Under the pieces are notes generated by a model, which was given only the letters and a program-made list of their open reading frames with translations, was not told the origin of the DNA and ran no database searches. Of a DNA stretch of 9,087 bases, positions 1 to 6,436 are shown one piece after another. How positions within the stretch are numbered: the first letter of the stretch is position 1; each line of letters opens with the position of its first letter. This DNA comes from DASYQV01 sp036005125 (GTDB lineage: Bacteria; Acidobacteriota; Vicinamibacteria; Vicinamibacterales; UBA2999), in assembly GCA_036005125.1 (NCBI GenBank), contig DASYQV010000307.1:1-9087 (forward strand). The letters run 5' to 3'. Both the position numbers and the translations under genes were made by a program.

Positions 1-2822
1 GCCCAGTAGAACGGATGGGGGTATTCGCGACGCAGCGCCTGCATGGCCCGTTGGAACGCCTCGCTCTTGCTCGTCTGATCGCCGAACGCCCCGTAAAACG
101 TCTTCATGAAGGCCGCCGTGCTGGAGTCGTACGCGTCCCACAATGTGAGCAACACCGCCCGTGCCCCGGAATACAGGAGTCCACGCACGAGGCCTACAAC
201 CTCGTCCCCGCCAATGACGGCGTTGACCCCGGTGCTACACCCGCTCAGCGTGACGAGCTCCGCCGAGAGGTCCAGCTCGTAAAGGTCAATCAGACTCACA
301 GGCCCGTTGCCGAGCTCGATCGACGAGAACATCGGGCTGTCCCGGCGGAACAAGCCGTGCGTGGCGATATGGATGAACCGGCTGTCCGGTCCAAGCGAGC
401 TCAGTCGTTCGCTCGTCGCCTCGCGGCCCATGAACACGATGGGCGACGGCAGTGTCGCGGCGACCTCGTGTATCTCCTGGGCAACATGCGGCATCGATTC
501 GGTCGGGACACCCATGACGAGGGACGTCTGATGCACCACCGGCGTCTTGATGCTGCAGAGACGATAGACGCTCGCGCTCGGAGCATACGAGACGGTGAAG
601 TCGTCGATCATGAACCGCTCCCCATCCCACAACGCATGAAATGGCAGACAGTGGAGAATGTCGTGCGGCACGATGATCAGGTGGCTGCCCCGTATGCGCG
701 AGCGGATGGGAGCGACGAGCTCCGAATACAGATCGAACAGGTGCGCCTCGGTCGCCCCCTGCAGCTCGTTGGCAAACGCCCGCGTGTAGTCCGCCTGCAA
801 CCGGAATTTGGACAGTTGAAACTGGAGCAGGCGGAACAGGCTGTGGACCCGCGAGGCTGGAGCCAGCGGTACGATTTCGAGCCGCTCCCGGTCCACGACG
901 CAGGCATACAACCGATCGCGCGCTTGGTAGTACTCGACCAACGTCGTCTCGGACGGCAGTGAGGCCTGGATTTCGGAGAGCGTGCACGTGCCGCCTCCCT
1001 GCAGCGCGGCGAATTCCTCGTCAACCTCGCGAACGGCCCTGAGCGTCTCGAGCAGGCGCGCCTCGAGCGCCTTGGCCCGCTGGCGCAGTCCCTGGAGCCG
1101 GGCCGTCGATTCACGCTCCCGCCGGGTTTCCTCCGACTCGATGCGGTGGTAATACCAGTTCAATTCCTGACGGAGCTGCCAGACGGCCTGCCCGACGTCC
1201 GGCCTGGCGCGCGGGGCGATCGACGTGGCGCGAAACGCGATCTGATCCGCCAGGTTCCGCGACTTCGCCTCTTCGATACAGCTGAATGCCACTTCCCGAT
1301 ATTCCGGACTCTGCGCCAGACATACCGAGACAAGCGCCTCGTAGACCTCCACTTTGTCCTTCAGGAATGCAACCCTGAGCCCTTCGCCGCGCAGATGGCT
1401 GCGCAGCCTCTCGAGGCCGGCGTGGGCCGATTCAAGCTGCGCCAACGCACGCTTATCGTCGCCCTCGGCTTCGGCGATGAGGCCCTGGATGAAATGCCCC
1501 TGCACGACGAGCGCCGGGACGCCCGTTTCCCGGGCCCGCTCGAGCGCCGTCGCGGCGAAACGCGAGGCGCGGCTGAAAGCGCCGCGCTCCAGGGCCAGGC
1601 GCGCGAGGAGCAGGTCGCAGACCGCGACTTTGACAGGCAGTCCCGCGTTGGCGAACGTGGCCCTCGCTCGACGACACCATCGTGCCGATTCCGTGTTCCG
1701 GCCGCGTCGGTGCAGAACAATGGCCCGATAGAGGTCGACAAGCGCCTGTGATACCTGATTGTCCTCGGCGCCGAAAAGTCTGCGAGCGCGGTCGAACAGC
1801 TTCAAAGCCTGCGCGGTGTTGCCGCGCTGTCCTGCGGACAGTGCGACGTTGGTCAACGCCTTCGCTGCCTCGTAATCCATCTCCAATTGTTTGAAGGCAG
1901 CCAGTGCGCGCTCGGCAAGCTCTCCTCCTTCCTCTGTCAGATTCAATTCGAGGTAGAGGTCCGAACGATTGAGGAGGCAGAGCGCCCGATAGTACCGGTC
2001 ACCCAGCGTTTCGGACTGCGTCTGCACGGCGCGATACAGCTCCAGGGCCGTCGAATATTCTCCGCGCCGGAAATGGAGCGAAGCGATGTTGTAGTCCGCG
2101 TTCAGGACGAGCAGCGGCAGCCCGTGTTCCAGGCAGTACGCCCTGGCGCGGCGATATGTATCAAATGCGTTATCGAAGTCGTCAAGATTGATACAACACA
2201 CCGCGATGTTGAGGAGTATCGTGGCGACGTCGCGCGGTTCGCCGACTTCGAGGAGCTCGTCGTGGGCGTGCCGATATCGAGCGAGCGCTTCCTCGAAGCG
2301 ATTCTGGCGGAAAAGCAGGTTGCCCTCGTTGATGTCCAGCCGCGCAATGCGGAGCCGATCGCCATGCCGGGCGAAGATGCGACGGGCTTCCTCGGCCGCT
2401 GCAAAGGCGCGGTCGTAGCGGCCCAGGTAGGAAAGCGTTTGAATGGCGCCGTTCAGCGTACGCGCGACATTCCACTCCTGACCCAGGCGTCGAAACAGCT
2501 CCAGCGCGGCGTCGTAGCACTCGAGCGCCTCGGCCCAGCGGCCGCGTGCGTACAGAACATGTCCCGCCGCGCGCAGGCTCTGGGCGTGCGCGCCCTCATC
2601 CGCCAGCAGTTCGGCCAGAAGTCTGGCCACGCGCGCCAGCCGATCGGCCTGTCCGACATCCGTGAACGCCAGCCGCACGACCTCGTCGTGCAGCCGATTC
2701 ACGAGCGCAATGTCGCACAGCGCCGGGTGCTGTTTGAAAAACGAGACCAGTCGTCGGTTGGATAAACGACCGAGTTGCGCGAGCAGCGGCGTCGGGTCGA
2801 TGGGACCTGCGCTGTCCAGCAT
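1..2822 (-). CDS. TPR-CHAT protein, predicted caspase-like cysteine peptidase (partial, runs off left edge)
   Basis: Reading the minus strand from an ATG at 2822 gives 940 uninterrupted codons to the window edge. The N-terminal half (about residues 75-480) is a run of TPR-like helical repeats, e.g. GHVLYARGRWAEALECYDAA and NEGNLLFRQNRFEEALARYR. A charged, probably coiled-coil stretch follows (about 554-604), then a CHAT domain (about 610 onward). The CHAT catalytic dyad is intact: His822 in FIHIATHGLF (codon at 357-359) and Cys862 in TLSGCSTG (codon at 237-239), 40 residues apart. The sequence stops at PHPFYWA, which in this family lies close to the end of the domain, so little is missing. 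CHAT proteins are separase/caspase-related peptidases; TPRs usually bind the regulator or substrate. The start overlaps the sigma-factor stop (TGATG), and GGAGAAGG (2833-2840) sits 10 nt upstream. No signal peptide is seen, so it should be cytoplasmic. The substrate is unknown. Confidence 0.93.
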   Translation of the reverse strand, partial: MLDSAGPIDPTPLLAQLGRLSNRRLVSFFKQHPALCDIALVNRLHDEVVRLAFTDVGQADRLARVARLLAELLADEGAHAQSLRAAGHVLYARGRWAEALECYDAALELFRRLGQEWNVARTLNGAIQTLSYLGRYDRAFAAAEEARRIFARHGDRLRIARLDINEGNLLFRQNRFEEALARYRHAHDELLEVGEPRDVATILLNIAVCCINLDDFDNAFDTYRRARAYCLEHGLPLLVLNADYNIASLHFRRGEYSTALELYRAVQTQSETLGDRYYRALCLLNRSDLYLELNLTEEGGELAERALAAFKQLEMDYEAAKALTNVALSAGQRGNTAQALKLFDRARRLFGAEDNQVSQALVDLYRAIVLHRRGRNTESARWCRRARATFANAGLPVKVAVCDLLLARLALERGAFSRASRFAATALERARETGVPALVVQGHFIQGLIAEAEGDDKRALAQLESAHAGLERLRSHLRGEGLRVAFLKDKVEVYEALVSVCLAQSPEYREVAFSCIEEAKSRNLADQIAFRATSIAPRARPDVGQAVWQLRQELNWYYHRIESEETRRERESTARLQGLRQRAKALEARLLETLRAVREVDEEFAALQGGGTCTLSEIQASLPSETTLVEYYQARDRLYACVVDRERLEIVPLAPASRVHSLFRLLQFQLSKFRLQADYTRAFANELQGATEAHLFDLYSELVAPIRSRIRGSHLIIVPHDILHCLPFHALWDGERFMIDDFTVSYAPSASVYRLCSIKTPVVHQTSLVMGVPTESMPHVAQEIHEVAATLPSPIVFMGREATSERLSSLGPDSRFIHIATHGLFRRDSPMFSSIELGNGPVSLIDLYELDLSAELVTLSGCSTGVNAVIGGDEVVGLVRGLLYSGARAVLLTLWDAYDSSTAAFMKTFYGAFGDQTSKSEAFQRAMQALRREYPHPFYW

Positions 2823-3421
2823 CAGAAGCCCGCCTTCTCCAGCGCGCGCTGCAGTCGTCGCAGACACCGGCCCCGGATGAACCCTATCGATCCCGTCGCG
2901 AGGCCAAGTCGCTTGGCCACCTCCTGATAGCGCAACGGCGGCTGTTCGAAAAACAGCAGGCGGATCATCTCGCGGCATCGAGGCGGCAGCCCCGCAACAG
3001 CGTCCCGCACAATCTGCTCGCGCTCGATTTCCTCAACCAACGTCGCGGCGATGGGGGGGTCCGGGGGGATCGCGTCGAGGTCGTGATCCTCGCGCTCCGA
3101 GCGCCGCCGCCCGCGCCGCTTCCAGCGAAGGGACGCATGGGCGGTCACCGAAATCAACCACGGCCGAAGGGCGCCGGGATTGCGCAGCTTCGGCAGCTCG
3201 GTGAACAAATCCAGGCACACCATCTGGAAGATGTCCGCGCAGTCCTCGGGCCTGGCGCCGTATCGGGAAGGAATCGAGTAGATGAGCACTTTGTATTTCT
3301 CGATGAGCGCCGCCCACGCCTCCTCATCACCATCGAGGCATGCCCGAACCAGCTGCGCGTCGCTCCATGTCCGCTTTGATTCCTCCCCGTCGAGCAGCGC
3401 CGGGCGCTGCCTCCCCGTCAT
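2822..3421 (-). CDS. ECF-like sigma-70 family RNA polymerase sigma factor
   Basis: 199 residues, the usual size of an ECF (group 4) sigma factor. Region 2 spans about residues 34-103 (AWAALIEKYKVLIYSIPSRYG, then CADIFQMVCLDLFTEL and the basic WKRRGRRR end). Region 4 spans about 134-196, with LPPRCREMIRLLFFEQPPLRYQ followed by a helix-turn-helix around EVAKRLGLATGSIGFIRGRC. Regions 1 and 3 are absent, as expected. The linker (about 104-133) is acidic and proline-rich. It would recruit core RNA polymerase to a set of alternative promoters. The ATG overlaps the stop of the solute-binding protein gene (ATGA, 3418-3421), and no strong Shine-Dalgarno sequence is visible, which suggests coupled translation. 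No adjacent anti-sigma gene is present; the downstream neighbour is the TPR-CHAT protease, so post-translational control through that protein is an inference. The specific ECF subgroup cannot be assigned by eye. Confidence 0.93.
   Translation of the reverse strand: MTGRQRPALLDGEESKRTWSDAQLVRACLDGDEEAWAALIEKYKVLIYSIPSRYGARPEDCADIFQMVCLDLFTELPKLRNPGALRPWLISVTAHASLRWKRRGRRRSEREDHDLDAIPPDPPIAATLVEEIEREQIVRDAVAGLPPRCREMIRLLFFEQPPLRYQEVAKRLGLATGSIGFIRGRCLRRLQRALEKAGF
2833..2840 (-). promoter_or_regulatory. Ribosome binding site for the TPR-CHAT gene
   Basis: GGAGAAGG on the minus strand lies inside the last codons of the sigma factor gene, 10 nt before the ATG at 2822. Together with the TGATG stop/start overlap it fixes the start and points to translational coupling, with the protease retaining its own good binding site. 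Confidence 0.6.
3053..3068 (-). repeat. Two homopolymer tracts (G7 and G6 on + strand) in the sigma factor linker
   Basis: Seven G (3053-3059) and six G (3063-3068), read as C-tracts on the coding strand, encode the IPPDPPI segment joining sigma regions 2 and 4. Such tracts are prone to slippage. A one-base change would remove region 4. Confidence 0.5.
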
Positions 3422-5376
3422 GGAGACGGTCCAGATGATGGCCGCCGCCAGAACAGCTCGTCCACATTCCAGAGCACCTGGGGCTCGAGGACGGCTGGAC
3501 GGAAATTGCCAAGATCGCGACGGGCGCCGACAAGCACGTTTGGACTCACCAGGAAAATGAACGGCAGATTCTCCGCGACGATTTGCTGCACGCGGTCGTA
3601 GGCGCGCTTACGGGCCGATGCGTCGAGCATGCTGACCTGGGCACGCATGACCCGATCGATTTCCGCCTCCCACGGCGTCGCCGGTTGCTGCTGGCCGAGA
3701 TGCCAGAGATGCTGCGGACCGGACGAGAGCCAGACGTTCATCTCCGAATTGGGATCTCCATCTCCGCCGCCGAGCGGCAGCAGCGCCGCTTCGTATTCGT
3801 AGGTCTTGAAAATCCGGTCGAGCATCGCGCGGAACTCGAAAGGCACGATCCGCACGCGCATACCAACCTGCCCGAGGTCCGACTGGATAATCGTCGCCAC
3901 CTGGTTGAGAACCGGATTCGAGGCACTCACGAGGATTGAGAACTCCACCGGCTGCCCTTGTGCGTCGACGACCCGGCGAGCGTCCGACATCCGAAAGCCG
4001 GCCTGGCGGAGCAGCTCCGACGCACGGGCGGTCGATCGCGCGGGCGGCCGCAACTGCGGGTTCGTCCAGAGACGGTTACCGGGTGTGACGTGGCCCGCCA
4101 GAGGGGTCGCGCGTCCGCGGTAGACCAGACGAACGATGGAATCGCGGTCGATAGCGGCCGACACCGCCTGCCGGAACGCCGTAACGCGAAACCAGTTCTG
4201 CTTGGCGGCAATTGCGCCCTGCGTTCCGGGGAGAGCGTTCAGGTTGAAGAACAGCATCGAGTACTCGAGGCCGGGGCCGAGATCCTTCAGCACATAGCCG
4301 CGAGACGTCTGCTCCCGTTCCAGCACAGCGAAGTTTTCGGCACCGATGCGCGCCAGGACATCGGCCTCGCCCGCCTGAAAGCGCAGTACCTGCGCGTCCT
4401 CGTTCGTGACTGTCACAAATGTCACACCATCGAGATACGGAAGACGCCCTCCTGCTCGATCGACCTTCCAGTAATAGGGGTTCCGCTCGAGCGCCACGCG
4501 CTGACCGGGAAGGTGCTGCTGGAACCGAAACGGACCGAGGCCGGCCATGTCCGATGGCGCAGTTCCCAGGCGCCACGCCTCCGGCAGGCGCCCCTCGCGA
4601 TACACCTGCTCCAGCCGGTGCTTTGGCAGCATGGCCACAGTGTCGAAGAGTCGTTCGCCGACCGCACGCGGCTCCGCGAGGTCGAATTGAACCGTGTATC
4701 GATCGACCTTCTTCACCGCCATGGGCCGGCCCGCCACACCCAGGAGCTCGCGTTGCGGCGAGTCGATCTTGGGATCCTGGTACACCTCGAACGAGAACAC
4801 CACGTCGTCTGCGTCGAACGGATGACCGTCCGAGAACCGGATCCCGCGCCGCAGCTGGAGGGTCATGCGCCGCCCGTCTGGCGAAACCGTCCAGGACCGC
4901 GCCAACGCGGGCTCCGTCAGTTGCGTCTCGCGGTTGATGTGAACGAGGTCGGCGGTCGTGGGGCGAATCACGTCACGAGACGGCGCATCCGCAACCGTGA
5001 CCGGGTTCAGCGTTCTCGGTTCCGCTCGCTGGGTGACAACGAGTCGACCTCCGTGACGGCCGACCTCATGGGCTGCAATCAGGAATTCCTCGGCTTGGGC
5101 CGCGGGACCGCCGCTGTCGGCCGCCCAAACCAGCCAAGGGCTCTGCCCTTGATATCTTCCGCCCCAACGCGCCAAAAACGCGCGTTGGGGACCCCGGCCC
5201 GGCAGAGCCCTCGGCTGGTTAGCCCAGTATCTTCCTGGCGCGCTTCGCGCGCCTGGTCCGTTATGCGGTCCAGCAACGGGCACGAAATTCTCGCTGGGAG
5301 CCGCATAACGGACGGGTGCCAGGGTGCCGGCGAGTAGCGCCACAGCGACAAGGAGGGGTAAGCCGCGAGCCGTCAC
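3418..5376 (-). CDS. ABC transporter substrate-binding protein, family 5 (oligopeptide/dipeptide type)
   Basis: 652 residues. The start is GTG at 5376, 9 nt after GGAG (5386-5389). Residues 1-20 form a signal peptide (basic MTAR, then hydrophobic LPLLVAVALLAG) with no lipobox cysteine, so the protein is probably periplasmic rather than a lipoprotein. The mature family-5 domain begins near residue 103 with EVGRHGGRLVV and AEPRTLNPV, then LVHINRETQLTEPALARSW and RRGIRFSDGHPFDADDVVFSFE (177-197), and runs to the C-terminus. The family captures peptides, nickel or opines for import; the ligand here cannot be predicted. It follows the two permease genes by 31 nt and overlaps the sigma factor gene, so it is the middle gene of the operon. 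Odd: residues about 18-83 are encoded by a nested palindromic repeat (5128-5323), making the protein some 65 residues longer than it would otherwise be. Confidence 0.93.
   Translation of the reverse strand: MTARGLPLLVAVALLAGTLAPVRYAAPSENFVPVAGPHNGPGARSAPGRYWANQPRALPGRGPQRAFLARWGGRYQGQSPWLVWAADSGGPAAQAEEFLIAAHEVGRHGGRLVVTQRAEPRTLNPVTVADAPSRDVIRPTTADLVHINRETQLTEPALARSWTVSPDGRRMTLQLRRGIRFSDGHPFDADDVVFSFEVYQDPKIDSPQRELLGVAGRPMAVKKVDRYTVQFDLAEPRAVGERLFDTVAMLPKHRLEQVYREGRLPEAWRLGTAPSDMAGLGPFRFQQHLPGQRVALERNPYYWKVDRAGGRLPYLDGVTFVTVTNEDAQVLRFQAGEADVLARIGAENFAVLEREQTSRGYVLKDLGPGLEYSMLFFNLNALPGTQGAIAAKQNWFRVTAFRQAVSAAIDRDSIVRLVYRGRATPLAGHVTPGNRLWTNPQLRPPARSTARASELLRQAGFRMSDARRVVDAQGQPVEFSILVSASNPVLNQVATIIQSDLGQVGMRVRIVPFEFRAMLDRIFKTYEYEAALLPLGGGDGDPNSEMNVWLSSGPQHLWHLGQQQPATPWEAEIDRVMRAQVSMLDASARKRAYDRVQQIVAENLPFIFLVSPNVLVGARRDLGNFRPAVLEPQVLWNVDELFWRRPSSGPSP
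5162..5190. repeat. Perfect 11-bp hairpin, 7-nt loop
   Basis: CCCCAACGCGC, loop CAAAAAC, then GCGCGTTGGGG. This is the inner hairpin of the palindromic element. In the coding direction it specifies the PQRAFLARWG part of the inserted peptide. Confidence 0.85.
5256..5313. repeat. Perfect 13-bp inverted repeat with 32-nt spacer
   Basis: GTCCGTTATGCGG (5256-5268) and CCGCATAACGGAC (5301-5313) are exact reverse complements. The spacer contains a further 5-bp pair, CCAGC (5270-5274) with GCTGG (5293-5297). It forms the promoter-proximal end of the palindromic element, directly after the signal-peptide codons. Confidence 0.85.
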
Positions 5377-5385
5377 GGGCAGGTT

Positions 5386-5389
5386 CTCC
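5386..5389 (-). promoter_or_regulatory. Ribosome binding site for the substrate-binding protein
   Basis: GGAG on the minus strand lies 9 nt before the GTG at 5376 within the 31-nt gap after the DppC-like gene. It supports the GTG as start, so that the signal peptide is translated and the palindromic element is read through. Confidence 0.6.
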
Positions 5390-5407
5390 GCATCGTATCC
5401 CGATGCT

Positions 5408-6436
5408 TCACGGCGCTCGGAGCACTAAATGACGATGGAGTACGTCTGTGACAGCGTAGTAGATCAGAAATATTGGAACAAGTGCAAGACCGGGCAAGAA
5501 CATCCACCAGTACGAGGCAAGAACATGAAAGCGCTGAACCCCGGCCAGCATGTTGCCCCAGCTCGGCAACGGTTCACCCACCCCAAGACCGAAGAACGAC
5601 AGCGTAACCTCAGCCAGGATGCATTGCGGCACCAGGAGCGCCAACTGCGTGAATGCGACGCCGAGCGCTTCCGGTAAGACGTGACGGCGGAGCACCCTTG
5701 CATCAGAGGCGCCGAAGCTGCGAGCCGCCAAAACGTAATCGCGTGTACGAGCGCTCAGCACGACACTTCGTACCAGCCGGGCGGGACGCGCCCAGCCAAC
5801 GGTGCCGATAACAGCGATCACCAGTAAGAAGGCGTCGCGGGGCTCGAGCGCGAGGGGCAGAGCTGCGCGAACGGCCAGCAGGAGGTACAGCCATGGCACC
5901 GCCATGACGAGCTCCGCGCACCGCATAAGCACCTGATCGGTCACGCCTCCATAGAAGCCGGCGACCCCCCCGAGGACCAGGCCGACGGACACGGCAAGAG
6001 ATGCCGCGAGCAACCCGGCGACGGGCGAGATCCGGGCACCGTGGATCAATCGCGAGAGCAGGTCGCGACCGTATTCGTCGCTGCCGATCAGGAACAACCT
6101 TGCGGGGTCATCAACACCGAAAAGGTGATGGTTCGATGGGATCAGGCCGGCGATGCGATGCGCAGCACCCTCGGGAAAGAGCCGGATCGGGTAGGGACGG
6201 CTGACGTCCTCGTCGTAGTCGAACGTGCCCGGGCGAGGGACGAGCGCGTAGACAAACGGACGCAGGTGCAGCCGGCCCGAAGCGTCCACCAGGCGCAGTC
6301 GCGCCGGGGGTGCGAACGCCAGTCCCCGATTCTGTTCAATCGGATCGTACGGGGCAAGAAAGCCGGCCAGGGCCGCCGAAGCATAAATGCCAGCCAGCAG
6401 CATCCCGGCGATTCCGCCGCGGGTCGGTCGGCTCAT
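5408..6436 (-). CDS. ABC transporter permease, DppC/OppC-like
   Basis: 342 residues. TM1 is about residues 8-28. The conserved DppC landmark GSDEYGRDLLSRLIHGARIS (119-137) precedes the core domain, with TM segments at about 137-161, 172-192, 201-216, 263-285 and 307-329. The cytoplasmic EAA loop that docks the ATPase is about 233-259 (RDYVLAARSFGASDARVLRRH, then VLPEA). The inner-membrane subunit should pair with the DppB-like protein to import the ligand delivered by the substrate-binding protein. The ATG overlaps the stop of the upstream permease (ATGA, 6433-6436). Odd: the external loop between TM1 and the core is about 90 residues, longer than in classical DppC, and includes RLHLRPFVYALVPRPGTFDY. 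No ATPase gene is visible nearby. Confidence 0.93.
   Translation of the reverse strand: MSRPTRGGIAGMLLAGIYASAALAGFLAPYDPIEQNRGLAFAPPARLRLVDASGRLHLRPFVYALVPRPGTFDYDEDVSRPYPIRLFPEGAAHRIAGLIPSNHHLFGVDDPARLFLIGSDEYGRDLLSRLIHGARISPVAGLLAASLAVSVGLVLGGVAGFYGGVTDQVLMRCAELVMAVPWLYLLLAVRAALPLALEPRDAFLLVIAVIGTVGWARPARLVRSVVLSARTRDYVLAARSFGASDARVLRRHVLPEALGVAFTQLALLVPQCILAEVTLSFFGLGVGEPLPSWGNMLAGVQRFHVLASYWWMFLPGLALVPIFLIYYAVTDVLHRHLVLRAP

Larger units (their letters stand above)
5128..5323. repeat. Nested palindromic repeat element inserted in frame in the substrate-binding protein gene
   Basis: Several inverted repeats sit side by side. Arm AACCAGCCAAGGGCTCTGCC (5128-5147) pairs with 5201-5220 at 19 of 20 positions. 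Inside it CCCCAACGCGC (5162-5172) pairs perfectly with 5180-5190. Next, GGCGCGC (5237-5243) pairs with GCGCGCC (5247-5253). Then GTCCGTTATGCGG (5256-5268) pairs perfectly with 5301-5313, enclosing CCAGC/GCTGG (5270-5274 with 5293-5297), with a possible CCTGG/CCAGG outer extension to 5323. The left arm also contains its own hairpin, CAAGGGC-TCT-GCCCTTG (5134-5150). No stop codon occurs in the host frame. The exact ends are uncertain; I saw no clear target-site duplication. It resembles in concept the protein-coding palindromic elements of Rickettsia, but no homology to those is claimed. Confidence 0.8.

Noticed and set aside
15..962. Plus-strand open frame opposite the CHAT domain (also one at 1887-2765 opposite the TPR region)
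   Set aside because: Arginine- and glutamine-rich translations without family resemblance; the opposite strand encodes the convincing TPR-CHAT protein throughout.
5128..5323. Insertion sequence or classical transposon
   Set aside because: No transposase is encoded, no target-site duplication was found, and the host frame stays open; a small palindromic repeat fits better.
3958..5337. A 459-codon open frame on the plus strand, antisense to the solute-binding protein gene
   Set aside because: It lies opposite a clear family-5 protein, has no recognisable domain, and long antisense frames are expected in GC-rich DNA.
5079..5351. Alternative minus-strand frame through the palindromic element (90 codons)
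   Set aside because: It uses a different frame from the solute-binding protein and lacks that protein's signal peptide and domain. It is open because the repeat has few stops; it may recur wherever the repeat does but is not supported as a gene.
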